A DNA stretch of 64,000 nucleotides, taken from the NCBI RefSeq assembly GCF_000972845.2, contig NC_040032.1:15961358-16025357 (forward strand). The letters are read 5' to 3'. Positions within the stretch are counted from its first letter, which is position 1, and every line of letters starts with the position of its first letter. Positions 46,108-58,509 of the stretch are shown in pieces. The notes under the pieces are model-generated. The model saw nothing but the letters and a program-made list of their open reading frames with translations. It ran no database searches and was not told the origin of the DNA. Source of the DNA: Larimichthys crocea. Lineage: Eukaryota; Chordata; Actinopteri; Sciaenidae. Both the position numbers and the translations under genes were made by a program.

Positions 46108-49100
46108 AGGCATAATATGCAATGTCCATGTTAAAATGTCTAATAAAAACCTTTGTTACATGCTTTGTTGAGTTACCTACTTACATTATACAACAATATT
46201 TGTTTCCAACAATATTCCTACAGAGAAAAAAATCTGCAAATTTATTTATGGTTTCATCACCTGTCAAAGGCATTAACCCCCTCTTGTTATCATAACACGT
46301 TAAAAGTGAGAAAGCAAGTTGTCAGACTAGCTGAGTACGAAACCCGTAGACAGCGTGATGCAGGTAATGGCCCTGTAGCACCACGGTTCAGTCTTCTTGG
46401 AGTCTGCATGTTCTGTGGCCAAAGCTGTCCCCATGAAAACTATACATAAGGGTGAACCAAATGACCCAAGATTAGGAAAGAAAAAAAGTATATTGGGGGT
46501 AAAAATTGGTGTGGCATTCCCCATGATGGAGAGAGCTTTGTGACAAGCCAGAGATGCTAAGAGATGCTACTAAGGGGTAAGGGTTAGGGTTATTCAAAAT
46601 ATTAAAATAATAACAGCCTAATAATTACATTTAATAAGATCCGATTCCATCAACAACGGTGGTTGTTTAACAATGAAGACAACCAAGACAACAAAATTAT
46701 CAGACTTTGTTTTTTCTTATTATGATTGAGAGACATCTAGCAGAAGAATCCAATCAATAAAACCCGGTGGTGGTCATACATTGGATAAGAGGGAAAATAC
46801 TACTTTTTCATGGCCAGCAATTCATATAAATAAAAAAGTTTAAGAATTCAAACTGTAAACTGAGTTGTGGAAACCTTTCCTGCCTGCAATACAGAGTACG
46901 ATATCTAGATTTGAGAAGAAAAGAAGTATTCCTGGCATGCATGTGTGTGGAAATCAGGTCCTTGTGCTTTGAATTTTAAATGAATGTCTAAAGAAATTGG
47001 ACACAAATCTACCGAAGGTAGCCTCTTTACCCTGTGTATGGATTGATGATGATGATGATGGAGGCTGCGTTTTCTTTGAAATCCCTGTGAGTGGAGTTGG
47101 AGTGGGAAGATGATTCTTTTAATTCTTGCAAGCTGTCCAACTGCGGTGAATACACTCAGGGACCGGTTCATTTGATTCATGATTAATTCCTGTGAATGTG
47201 GCTGATCAACCGCATTTCTTGGGGAGCAGCCAGCCAGAATTGAAGCAATTCCCAATGGTTTGAAGAAAATAATTGTGTTAGTCCTGAACACTCGTTCTGT
47301 GTTAGCAAACTTGTCGGCACACTTAGGCCTGCATAGAGTGGGTTATAGTACAACCGCTGGACATTGATTTATTTGCAGTTTCAGCTCAGCTCAGCTGAGC
47401 CACTCAATTTAATGTATTATTCAATGATTCAGGGACATTAATGCATGGAGTTGGAATAAAAGTGACACAGATACCCTACACTGTTAATTCGGCTGAATAT
47501 AAGAATAAATGTTGAGAATAAATATATAAATATAAATCAAGATGGGAAGTATATGTGCAAAAATGTCTTCAGATCTTAAATTCAGTTACAGACTATTGCT
47601 GTGATTTTGATCAAATCAGAAGGGATGATGTTTTTTTGCCTCTGTGTTCTGGCAGAAATGTAGTCTTGTGTGCCTGACGTGACATAATATCACAAGGTCA
47701 AACTTTCAAAACCTTTCTATTTCCTTTGTACTCTCTCATTCTACTGTGTCTTTGTAACACATATCCTTACACATGTCGACACATTCTCACGTGTATTTTT
47801 ACCCTCCTGCATTCCTTCGTTAACAACATATCCCTGTTTTGTGCTCCCTTTTGAAACGCTCCCATTATCTTAACGCACTGCAAAGAACGCATGCCGCTAT
47901 GTGTCACGTTTGTGCTGTATGCAATTTTATGTGATGATTGCTGTTTTACTTTGACAGAAAAGATCAGTGTGCATTTAATATAATATATCTACATCTACAT
48001 TATATTATGATATCCCAAACGACACCTCTCTCCATCATTTGCAGTATGCAACACTGGCTTGGTCAGATTTTGATGACTGTACTTGCTGGCTCTGCATTTG
48101 CTGATTAAGTCCATGAGTTTCTAAAAGTATCCCAAAAGGGCTCATTTCAGCATTTATGCCTTAAATGTATATTTTCCAGTTTCCAATTCATAAAATGGTT
48201 CAATATACCATATATATATATACCTTATAATCTAGTATTTTACTCGCGGTCAACAAACATTAACTACTGTTATTTATTTAATTGTTTAAGTCTTGTGTGC
48301 AGGTCTGCATGAGCATGAATAACACACAAACCAGTAACAAAGACTGACCAATAACAGACAGAATGCACAGTACACGGCACATTTCCATGACCTTTCAATT
48401 AAACTTTCCATTTTCTAATAGTGCTGTAGTAGTTGGACACACTGTATAATATGCCATTCAGACAAATGCATTATGCTAGCACTCACATTTGCATTAAAGT
48501 ACTTCAGCCATAATAACCACATTCTCTACCCGCTTCTTAGGAATGTAACTGCATACAACCATAACATATTTTATGAATATATTATTACTCCAAACTCTTT
48601 ATTTATTCATATTCATTCGCCATTCAGCATACCACTAATTTCCCTTTTAATTAGTTTAAACAGTTTTGTTGAAAATGAGACCTGGAGCATCCTGGTGGAA
48701 GAGAGGTCGAGACGCATTAACATGTGGCTGCAACGTCACCGGTTCTCTTGTCCTCATTTCTTTCTCATCGTTGTCTCTGTGGTATAAAATTGTCCAATAA
48801 AGGCAGAGAGCAAGACTGACTAGTTCAGGTTATAAATGTTAAGGGTAATAACTGCAGCCCTTTATATATTGTGTCGATTATCATCAATATCAAATAAAAA
48901 GGGCACACTTTATATATGTGTATACGTATATGTTTTATACATTTAAAACACTGCATTATGGTTGTTGTGGTCTCTAATACTGTGCTGCAATGAGGCAAAA
49001 TGATCTCATCAGACTCTAAAACGTGTAATTAAACGCGCCTTCTATGCCATCCAAGCAAGTCATATGTGTTAGATCACAATACACTCAAGAGAGTACAAGT

Positions 49101-49768
49101 TTAAATGGTGCAAATAAGTGTTGCCCTAATTTGCATAATTTTTACAGATTGCCTCTTCTTTGTATTCAGTATTTAAGTGTTATTATCTCTCCGCCAATAC
49201 ACAGGGCTACATTCGCGTTCTCTTAGTCTCTGTCAAAGATTTAGAAGCCGCCGTGTGCACAGTTTTTAGCGTGTATCTTCAGTGTATACAAGCTTTATAA
49301 ATGAGCCCTCAGAGATCCACGTCTATGATCTGTGATGTCACATTGATGTACAGCCTGAAGCTGTTCTTCTACTTCAATGGATGGGAAAACGGCTGGGTGG
49401 ATTTTTTAACCATTATTTATCCAGTGAAACCAGGATCGGCACACGCGCTACTGTTCAGAGTGATTGTGCTCGAGTCCCGCCGCTGTCTAGTAACAACCAT
49501 AGTGTCAGACTATTGATCATTTACCCTCTGAGTTTCCCCTTTAGCATTTTGAAGGAGACAATTTGGGATTCAAATGGACAACAAAAGGACTGACTGCTAA
49601 ATGTCAAAACCTCACAACTCGATATTGCTGTCAGACTGATTGGCAGGTCCTTTTAAAAACCAGTGCTCAACAAACAGCATCTAAATTATTAATACCTGAT
49701 GGCAGGTAGTGATACTACTGAAGGAATGTTTGCATCTGTAATATTGAAAACAATGCAGAAAATAGGCT
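46108..49768. other. Gene-free segment
   Basis: No gene. Features noted are a gagatgcta direct pair at about 46545-46568, (GAT)n at 47045-47061, and a 12-bp palindrome gctcagctgagc at 47389-47400. Open frames up to 128 codons (46905-47291 minus, containing a His run from the GAT repeat) lack motifs. Confidence 0.5.
47045..47061. repeat. (GAT)n microsatellite
   Basis: Five to six GAT units. On the minus strand it encodes a short histidine run in a chance frame. Confidence 0.9.
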
Positions 49769-49788
49769 TTATATATATATATATATAT
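49769..49788. repeat. (TA)n at the 5' edge of a LINE fragment
   Basis: Ten TA units ending where LINE-derived sequence begins. A second (TA)n tract closes the other side. Confidence 0.9.
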
Positions 49789-50526
49789 CAAGAAATCCTA
49801 CCAGTGGCTGGATAATGCAGGACTGACAGACAGCACAGAGGCACTAATCATGGCAGCACAAGAGCCATAGAGGCCAGGATCTACCAGAGTAGATCAGACC
49901 TAAGATGCAGACTGTGTAAAGAAGCCCCTGAGACAGTCCAGCACATAGTAGCAGGGTGTAAGATGCTAGCTGGATCAGCGTACATGGAGAGTGGCTGGGA
50001 TAGTATACAGGAACATCTGCAACCAGATAGAAGTACCTAAATCCCAATAGGCCATACCACAGAAGGTGGCTGAGAACAACAGGGCCATGGTTCTGTGGGA
50101 CTTCAGCTTACAGACTGACAAACAGGTCCTGGCTAACCAACCAGACATAGTGGTGGTGGACAAAGAGCAGAAGAGGGTAGTGGTGATAGATGTGGCGATC
50201 CCAGCTGACGGCAACATCAGGAAGAAGGAACATGAGAAACTTGAAAAGTATCAAGGGTTGAAAGAGCAGCTGGAACGGATGTGGAAGGTCAAGGGTTGCG
50301 TGGTCCCTGTGGTAGTGGGGGACCTTGGGGCAGTAACCCCCCAAACTGGGAGCGTGGCTCCAGCAAATCCCAGGAACGACATCTGAAGCCTCAGTCCAGA
50401 AGAGTGCAGTCCTAAGAACATCAAAGATACTGCGCAGAACCCTCAAACTCCCAGGCCTCTGGTAGAGGACCCGAGCTTGAGGATGACATGGATACCACCC
50501 CGCCGGGGTTAGAAGGAGATCATTAT
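49789..50526 (+). mobile_element. 3' end of an RLE-type LINE (R2/R4-like, Dong/Rex6-like)
   Basis: A 5'-truncated copy retaining only the C-terminal part of the single ORF. In one frame, C-x2-C-x8-H-x4-C spans 49906-49959, the zinc knuckle that precedes the restriction-like endonuclease. After an internal deletion and frameshift, 50066-50386 is open and carries PD (residues 26-27) followed by VVVIDVAIP with Asp-42. This is the PD...D core of that endonuclease, and it is followed by a KKEHEKLEKY helix. A further frameshift near 50340 separates the ending region (SVQKSAV, LRRTLKLPG), which is well known at the end of such fish elements. The 3' end runs into (TA)n, a typical low-complexity tail. 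Clade naming is from memory and less certain than the RLE assignment. Confidence 0.85.
50066..50386 (+). pseudogene. RLE endonuclease domain fragment of a LINE ORF
   Basis: An open stretch of 106 codons inside the LINE fragment. Its ATG is internal and not a gene start. It holds PDIVVVD at residues 26-32 and VIDVAIP at 40-46, the catalytic PD and D of the restriction-like endonuclease that nicks the target for reverse transcription. The usual C-terminal continuation is shifted out of frame. Without reverse transcriptase or DNA-binding regions it cannot act alone. Codon composition is G-rich relative to the AT-rich surroundings, consistent with a fairly recent insertion. Confidence 0.8.
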
Positions 50527-50543
50527 TTATATATATATATATA
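50527..50543. repeat. (TA)n tail of the LINE fragment
   Basis: TA units at the 3' boundary of the LINE, followed by cacatatatttt. It is either the element's own tail or half of a TA microsatellite used as target. Confidence 0.85.
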
Positions 50544-53500
50544 CACATATATTTTGTTTTATGCAGTAGTTCAATCATAAATCCACGGGTGTTCTCACAT
50601 GCTGATTTCTGTGGTCAAAAATAACTATTTTTGTGTCTTGTTATGTTGTCTTGTTGGTTATGCATCATTGAAAACATTTGAAAGCAATCGCAATTCTTTC
50701 CTCTAACATCTCAATCCACCAAGTATCATTTCACAGTGTGGATGAATGTAATAAGAGTGGGTTAAGGCATTGTTTATGTATTTCTTTCAGCATTTTCAAC
50801 AGGTTTTGGGATTGTAACTAGTAATTCTAGTCACTTGTCTGCTTTTACAAAGCTTTTACACCCAACTTATTTATAGCAGGACAGGCTTTTTACAATACGG
50901 CAGATTTTTATTTATTTTTTTAGAATGGTGCATCATTCTTTTCAGTTTTATATTTGTGAAATCTGTTCAGACCAGTACACCTACCCTTAAACATCAAACG
51001 GTGTTCTGGTTATGTCACAGTTTCCTTTTCTGTCCTTTTCCAAATCAATTATGCATCAGTGTGGCATCACAGATTGGGAGCTAAAACAAACTCCTTTCTG
51101 TCACGTTCCTGACTGCACAGGAGGAAACAGTCGTGGTGAGCGCTTCCTTATGCTGAATAAACTGTCCAAGGGCAAAGCAACCACATCTCCAAAAAAAATC
51201 ACAGGTGTTTCCCTGGAACATCCAAACGTATTTAGATCACTGGTGCTTGAGCTAGACTAAGGATGCTTAATAGGCTGGAATCCAATAAGGTCGCGCTGAT
51301 TTACCTATAAAAGTTTGAAAATGATCCATCCGAAAAGAAAAGGGGAATATGCAAGTTAAATGTCACTGAAAGATTTCTGCTCTTATGTGGACCAAAAGGT
51401 TAAAGGCTTTTCATCCATGAGGAAAAATGCTCTCCCCATGCATTTATTTATACTCTGGCTGTTATGGCTTTTTCAAGTGTCCCTACAGGGCTGTCTGCAC
51501 TTCCAGCACCTCTCCACTTTGACGCACTTCCCCTGGTGGAGCTTGACTGCACTGGTGAGCATGTAAAGCTCGTCTCAGAGCACTCTTCTCTCTGCCTGGG
51601 GAACGACACCCTCAAAAAAAAAACACCTACATGAAAATGCAATTAAAAGCTTCTTTCTCTGAATAGTACAGGCTGTTTTAGGGGGACAGCAGCGGGAAAT
51701 GTAGTGTGAGAACAACATGGTGCGGGATGGACCCAGGACGAGGGACCGAGGTGGGGAGGAGTAGTATGCCATCTGCATTCTTCCATCTAAGCCACTCATC
51801 TTACATCCATCATTTCAGCACTCAGTTTTAATTTAACCCTTTTTTACACACGCGACCTATTTATACCTACCAGTATAATATGTAGCAGGCTTTTTACATT
51901 ACACATGGACGCAGACATGACTTCCATACAAAGACTGACCAGTAAAGTGCTTATATGAGATGTATTAGAACGAACTGTTTGTAATGATTTGATCCGAATC
52001 ATTATTTAAAGCCATCTAGAAGGTATAGAGATAGTTTTCCATGAGTGAGTCCTACCTTTGAGAACATTCAGTGAGTGCAAAGTGGCAAGGGAAAGCAAGA
52101 GTATGCGAGCCAAATATTTAATTGCACAAATGTTTCTGTTAAGGATTAGTCTGTCTCATAAGAATTCTTGGAAGGATGCTTCAACCATGTGCATTTCAAC
52201 CTGTGCTGTAGTTATGGATTTCAAGCAGTATCTAACTCTTTCCCCAGAGCTTTCCTCTTCGATAGAGCATACATTTATGGTGCTTCACTATTAATCCTGA
52301 TTTTAAGAAGCTAACCAATCAAAATCTAATAGCCATTGCCCTGTAGCCTTTGTAAGTAAAAATGATGTTGCTTCCCACCATCATTATTATATCCACTGTG
52401 GCTTTCTCTCATGTGGCTTCATGTGGTTTTGTGCAGGTCTCTGCAAGAAGAGCATAATCTGGCACAAAAAAAAGGCTTATTTTAAAACAAAGGACCGAGC
52501 AGTACATTCTTGGCCATGCAACTATGTGTCCTTGTAATTGTGTGTAAAGTACCTTTGTGGCAAACACCCCACAGATACAGTATGGCATTCTGTAGTGGAA
52601 TGCTGCAGGTACAGTAAAGATCTTTCCATGAAAGTCCTGATACAGAAAAATCCTAGTTCTTTATTAAACAAAAAAAAGGAGGTATCATTTAATTAGCATT
52701 AGATTGGGCTACATACTCTCTCCAGCACAAGGGTCTCTGGGCCAGTGATTCTTCAGATATATAAATCAGAATGGATATCAGAGTGGATTTATCATATGCT
52801 TTCTGTGCAGCAGATGTTCAAAATAATTAAATATCTTCATGTTTTTTCGCTCTGGCCCCCCCTAAAGCCTTTGATTTCAACATCGAGGCGGTGATGAAAT
52901 TTGTAGCTTAGAAGGCTGTTGATTTTAGGTGGCAAATGACTTCAGCCTCAAGACACACCTACGGTGCTGTACCAGCATTTTAACAAGGGTTCAGGAGCTG
53001 GTTAAGAAAACACAGTGGCTGTTGTGGTAACAACTAGGTCATTTATCAAATCCTATCTGCTCTGTTTAAAAAGGAGAAAGGTGCGATTCACATGAGCCTG
53101 TATCTGTGTTTTCTGAAATCTGTGTTTCTGTCATGTTTTTTGCTGGTTGAATCGAAAAGAACACAAACGAAACAACATACTCATTTAGGAACACACGGAC
53201 TATTTGTGCACAGCTTGAGCGCTATCAGAAACCAAATAATCACAAAACAACATAAAATCTTGTTTTCTTTAGAATGCAATATAGGAAATCGGGAAGAACG
53301 TTACCATTATTTAGAGATTATCATCGCTGAAATCTATGTCTCTCTTTATGGATGTGGCACTTCTATGAAGATGCCGTTCCTTGTGTGGGTGCTTAATTAA
53401 GCACTCCATGCTTTCTCTACAGTGCAGACATTCATTCCAGATATGGGCAACAATATTATATATCTAAAATACCCTCTTTGTTTTTTACTTAAATGCATTT

Positions 53501-54939
53501 GCACTGTTAACCAGCCCCATGTGGCTGTTTTTTGCAGCACTGTGCTGCTGAAACTTCATAAATGAAATGTGAAACATGGCAAGCTTGTTCTTGTTCTTAT
53601 GAAATATGTTAAGTGTGGGCTGCTTTTGTTTTGTCTTTTCTCTCCTCTGCAGTGCACATGATTTCATATAGTCTTATTTGCAGGGTATGATTTGAGTGGA
53701 GGCTAAGTATACACTTTAAACTCCATTATGCTTACAAAACAATGTCAAAGAAAATGACAAAGCTGTCACAATAAGTAATAAAATAAAAAAGATTGGTGGA
53801 TGCAGGCTTTCGTGTGTGATTGGCTACATCTCATGTTTGGCTTTAAGGGCAAACAGAGTGGGATACTGTGAAAGGCTTTTGCATACATATTATTTTTCAG
53901 TGGTTCTTCAGTACAAATGAGATTGCTCTTTTCGGTTGCATGTTTGCATTCCACCGCACAGTATGCTGTAATCCTAGGTTTATACTGCCTGCACTGAATT
54001 TTACCATGGGCTTTCTGCTCGCTTAATTGCTTAAGATGCTAATTGGACTGTGGAAACGGCCTCTTGAGTTGCATTGGGGATTCCCCATAATCTGAATTCA
54101 GAATGAAGAAACAAAAAAAAAAAAAAAAGGTTTTTACAATTGCCACAAGACATCTGGATGGCCTTGCCCTGAAAGCATATTCATAATTAATACACAAAAT
54201 CTGATGGAAGGTGGGGTTTTTTTTGACGGAATGGTCCTTTTGCATTAACCCAGCTAAAATATGAAAAGAAGATGTAAACCTGACATGCATGGCATTTGAA
54301 TTAGAGCACGGAGCTCTCATTAAATTTCAAGTATAGAGGCCAGACTGTAATTCGTCTGTGCACAGCCATGTCACTAAAGTGCTGAAAATCCTAGATGATC
54401 ATAAATACTCTTTACAAATCAGGTTCCCTCAGTCTCTCTCTCAAGTATCCGTGACTATTCATCTCACACCACAATACTCTATATGCTAATTAAATGCAAG
54501 ATAAACAACCTAGGTTGGCCTAACGCTTTGTTGCAAAATCTTTCCTGTTACCTTCGTACATAAGCTTTTTTGAAATGTATAACAATGTTAATGTTAAAGT
54601 CTGCTGGAATGAACAAATGAGCACACCTGCTGGAAGTTACTGCCCTTGAAATAGTTAAGAACGAAGAAAACACAAAGGCAGTGTCGCTTTTGTATGTGGC
54701 GAGTGGCGTAGCGTCAGACATAAAGGTCATATAGCGTCGTGCTGCCATGGTTATGTTCTGAAAAGTGCGGCTGCCTTGAATGACTATGTTACAAAGAGGC
54801 AAGGCGGCTAATGGAGACAAGCTCTTTCCATTACATCTCCATCTGTTCCCCTCAACAGCACTGCTGGCAGCTGCACACATGTTGGAGCGAGACCTAGAAA
54901 GCAGACAGAGAGGTCCGAGTCCCTGCGGTATGTGAAGAC
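50544..54939. other. Gene-free segment
   Basis: No gene. Open frames up to 110 codons (54548-54880 minus) and 102 codons (53092-53400 plus) have no recognised domain. There is a run of 16 A at 54113-54128. No transposon ends recognised. Confidence 0.55.
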
Positions 54940-55180
54940 CTGACAGAGCCAGTTATTTAATGACAAAGATCTAATTAGCAGAACTGATCAGTCCTTTGAA
55001 TCCTCCCCTTGATGCGTTTTCTGACGCACAGAGATGAGCAACTTCTTTAGATGCTCTGGTGCTGAATTTAATTGGTGAGAAAATAAAGGCGGCGGCAACA
55101 TTAATTGTACTGAGGCAATTAAGATTTGTTCATCTATAAGGATGTAATTAATCAGATGAGATGGATGATATTATCTGAAT
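54940..55180. promoter_or_regulatory. Candidate conserved enhancer-like segment
   Basis: Within about 190 bp there are five ATTA-type homeodomain cores: ctaattagc (about 54971), tttaattgg (55067), ttaattgt (55101), gcaattaag (55116) and gtaattaatcag (55144). They lie between repeat-free sequence with retained CpGs (gatgcgttttctgacgcac). No coding frame. The pattern resembles vertebrate developmental enhancers. This is inference from motif density and has not been tested by alignment. Confidence 0.3.
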
Positions 55181-56171
55181 ATATTAGAAATAGGTTAAAT
55201 CATAGACTGATATAATCTAACAATGCGTTTCGTTGCATACGTATGCATGGGTGTGTTCCATTCAGTATGTTTTTGTCACTGTCATACTATAAAATGCATG
55301 AAAGCAATAAAACGTGGCTGTTGATTTGGTCAGAGGGATTCACCGTGAAGCCATCCTTCTACTCTTCTACATGAAACATTTATTTCTCCTAATTCTCCTT
55401 GCAGAACCTTTGAGTGGTAATAACATGTTTCTTTCCGCTTGGCCGTTCCAGACGAGCGACAGGAAGACTGTAGGCCATAATTATCCTGTTTGTTCAGAGG
55501 CCCAGTGCTTTTTATTATTTAAATCTCCTAGGGCTGTGAAAGTGCTGAGAGGCAGTTCTTTCTTTTTTTTTTTTTTGCCATGCTGTGTTAGTCAGTGTTA
55601 ATGCGGCGCTGTAATTTCTTGATGTTCTCTTTGCTCAGTGTTCATCAAGAACGTGAAAGATGCCTTAACAAAGGAAAAGACGGTGTAAACAAATAACGTG
55701 AACAAATTGCTTTATACAGACATCAGTACTGATGATAAAAGGCACCTAACACTCATATTATTATGGGGGAATCAACTTTTGTACTTGATGTACAATGAAC
55801 TGTTCCCCTCGACAGTACAATCACTGAAGGCTCACAGAAGTGGCAGCGTTTATCTGTTGTCCCCCAGACAGTCATCAATTTATGTGTGTTTGTTCTTTGT
55901 TCATGTGCTTATGTAACCTTTTCATCTGTTGACAAAGTGTCATAAAATAATAAGCAAACTTCGTCATGATATGCTTAATTAAGCTGAAAATAGAAAGAAC
56001 AGAACATTTCTAACAGAAGTGTCAAAACAATATAACGTCGGCATTGTAGCATATAGTCAGAGTATTTTACACAAGAAGCTGTTTTCATTTCAACTGCCAT
56101 CATCGGGAAAACCATTTCATCCTGTGTTTTAGGTCTTAGACTGATCTAGTTTTAGAGAGATTATATTTGTA
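55181..56171. other. Gene-free segment
   Basis: Nothing recognised apart from a T run near 55562-55576. The frame at 55314-55601 ends in that tract and has no domain. Confidence 0.5.
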
Positions 56172-56179
56172 GGTCCACC
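56172..56179. repeat. Left 8-bp target duplication of hAT element
   Basis: GGTCCACC. It matches GCTCCACC on the right in 7 of 8 positions. Confidence 0.8.
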
Positions 56180-56991
56180 CAGGCTCGGACTGGCAGTCTG
56201 TGCTACCGGGTAAATGCTAGATGAGCCAGTCAATCTCGGCCACATTTAGGCCGGTGGCCTCCAAAGTTTTTTTGTATGTATGTATTTGTCATTTTGTAGC
56301 CTTTGCAATATTTGCCCAGCAGCCCAAAATGGACTTGTGGTCCATTTGCATCCATTTGGAATAGGCTTTGGGTTGCACTGGCTGATATCGGTTAATATTT
56401 GCCTCTTCATGACAGGTTCAGAAGTTAGGATTTACATCCCCCCCTCCCCTGCCCCCTCAAATGGATGCGTCCATGCAGCCACTAGGTTTATGTGAAACCG
56501 AAACAGGGATAGACTCATATACAGTCTATAGATAAACTTCATACTGTATGTTGCACAAATATTAATTACAGTAAATTATGGATGACAGAGGTTCTAAAAA
56601 GAGGAAAGGAGGTGCAGAGAAAATCCGAGTTAAACTGCAGGAAAGGGCCGCAGAGGTTGGGACGGGCACGGGCCTCTGCAAATGGAGCGGCTGCTTAAGC
56701 GACCGAGCTAAACACCACCCCTATATGTTCAAAGTTAATTGTCTGCTCTTTAGCTCAAATCAGTGCTGAAAGTAGACAGTTTTCAACGTTTAATGAGGTG
56801 TAGACATGTACAACATGATCTTCATTGAGTATAATATGTTCTGTGTTATTTTTGGGGTATTTGGGGGTTCAGTATGGGTGGGTGGGAGAATGTTTGAGTG
56901 CATGTGTTTTGGGGGCGGGTTCATCGGTCCAATGGTGGGCCGGTCCAGAGGAAAAATGCCAGGGCCGAATTTTGTTCCCAGTCCCACCCTG
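56180..56991 (+). mobile_element. hAT-type DNA transposon, internally deleted, 812 bp
   Basis: Terminal inverted repeats are caggctcggactgg on the left and, on the right, ccagtcccaccctg (reverse complement cagggtgggactgg). They match in 12 of 14 positions and begin CAGG, as hAT ends do. Subterminal GGCCGGT motifs occur at both ends (ttaggccggtggcc and gtgggccggtccag). The flanks are an 8-bp near-perfect target duplication, the length hAT transposases make. The interior keeps a short frame resembling the N-terminus of fish hAT transposases (56578-56769) but not the catalytic or dimerisation regions, so the copy is non-autonomous. Confidence 0.85.
56578..56769 (+). pseudogene. hAT transposase N-terminal remnant
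   Basis: This 63-codon frame begins MDDRGSKKRKGGAEK. The KRKGGAEK motif at residues 8-15 is the characteristic start of the fish hAT transposases often labelled zinc finger MYM-type or TTF-type. From about residue 30 the similarity ends and the frame stops after unrelated sequence. A functional transposase of this group is many hundred residues long, so this is only the first exon-like part left in a deletion derivative. The ATG fits the family start. Family recognition is from memory of the motif. Confidence 0.65.
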
Positions 56992-56999
56992 GCTCCACC
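56992..56999. repeat. Right 8-bp target duplication of hAT element
   Basis: GCTCCACC, directly after the right terminal repeat. Confidence 0.8.
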
Positions 57000-58509
57000 T
57001 CTACAAGCTACAACTACAAAATGCTAATCCTACCCGAAACTCTAACCCTACTTTGTGTTACTCTCATGCATTGATTCATTAATACTGATAATGTAATATT
57101 GTAAGTGTACACACACAACTGGAAATTCCATGAGTCACTTTTCCTACTTTAAATCCCCCCATCTTTTAATGACAATATTTACCATGCACCATTAAAATAT
57201 CTCCTCTCTAGGTGTCAAACCCCCCACAGGCTTTCTATGAAAATTAATTCAGAGCTGATAGTGGGGCAGCCGCTCTCAGCGCGCGAGCTCATACAAGGCA
57301 ATTGTACGCAAGACAATTGAAAGAGAAAGAAGCAAGAGCCTGGGAGAGCAGAGATATTTGAGTGAGCCTGCTGAAGCCTCTGTGTTGCTCGTGGTGCTTG
57401 GAATGAGACCCCAGCAGGGCAGTACTGTATCCTCTGTTAACTCGAGTGTGTACCAGTGAGGGAGTAGGCCATAAAAGGTGCTTTGGTTAAAGTCTAGCTG
57501 TCATTTGTAGTCATGTGTGTCTTCCTATCAACTGAAGCGCAGTTTTAGTTACTCTCCAGACGCCACTTTGCTAAAGTTTTCAACAAACTGATTTCAGCAC
57601 TTATTTGACTGTGAAAGAAATGTATGCTTTGTTGCCCCTCATTAAGGGTTAGTCTACTGTCTCGAGCCATGATCGGGGTCTGAAGAATATGAGGCTTTTA
57701 TTACACATCAGTCATTTAGTGTTTTTGGGATTACTCCTAACATAAAAATAATAAAATCTCTAATTAAAGCGTTGTTTATTATATTAAAGCATTCCTGGCT
57801 ATGTCTGTTCATTGTTCCATGTAGCTTTTTTATTAAATTTTGTATTTAATTTTGATAAATTAAAGAGGTTAAAGACACTTTTTCATTACATGAACCCTGC
57901 TTGCATCATACTAGCGGTTGTGCACTGCAGCACTTTAAACAACTGTATAACACTCTAGGTGTGGTCATAAGTAAAACAGTGGTGAGGTTGGGTGTAACAT
58001 GATTAGATATAATATAATATAGCAAACCCAAATCAAGCATCTCGACCTAATGAATGAACTGATGTGGAAATCTTTTATTTTTTTCAACAAAAGACGCCTT
58101 CCTGTCTTATTGACCTGTTTCTTCACCTGCTCTGTGATGCTGTCTCCAAAAGCCTGATATTTACAACCCTTAAAAGCCATTTGACAGCCCCGCCATAAAT
58201 TAATGAGTCATGTTTATCAGCAGCACCAGGCCACACCCCAGCATTTTAAAAGAAACAATCCTCAATCGATACAGTCATTTTTTCCTTACATACATATCTG
58301 AGACTGTGCTTTGATCATTGTCATATAGGTTTAAGGTATAAGTAAATAATAATATTAAAAAAAGGAATGAGAAATTTTGTAATTGATCTTCCTTATTTGC
58401 TCGAGATATCTGTGCAAATATAGTAAAATACAATTAAGCAAATAGTGAAATCAAATCAAAACTTCAAACACAAAGAAACCATTATGACACAAGATGATGT
58501 GCAGCAACC
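57000..58509. other. Gene-free segment
   Basis: No gene. The stretch 57230-57340 has several CpGs (gcagccgctctcagcgcgcg) and CAATT cores (ggcaattgtacgcaag, gacaattgaa) in otherwise AT-rich sequence, and could be regulatory. Confidence 0.45.

Noticed and set aside
46555..46600. Short ggggtaagggttagggttat, telomere-like
   Set aside because: Only two imperfect TTAGGG-type units; too short to call an interstitial telomere.
50108..50578. 156-codon open frame on the minus strand, the longest in the window
   Set aside because: It is antisense to the RLE LINE fragment, whose plus strand shows true domain motifs. The minus frame is a shadow.
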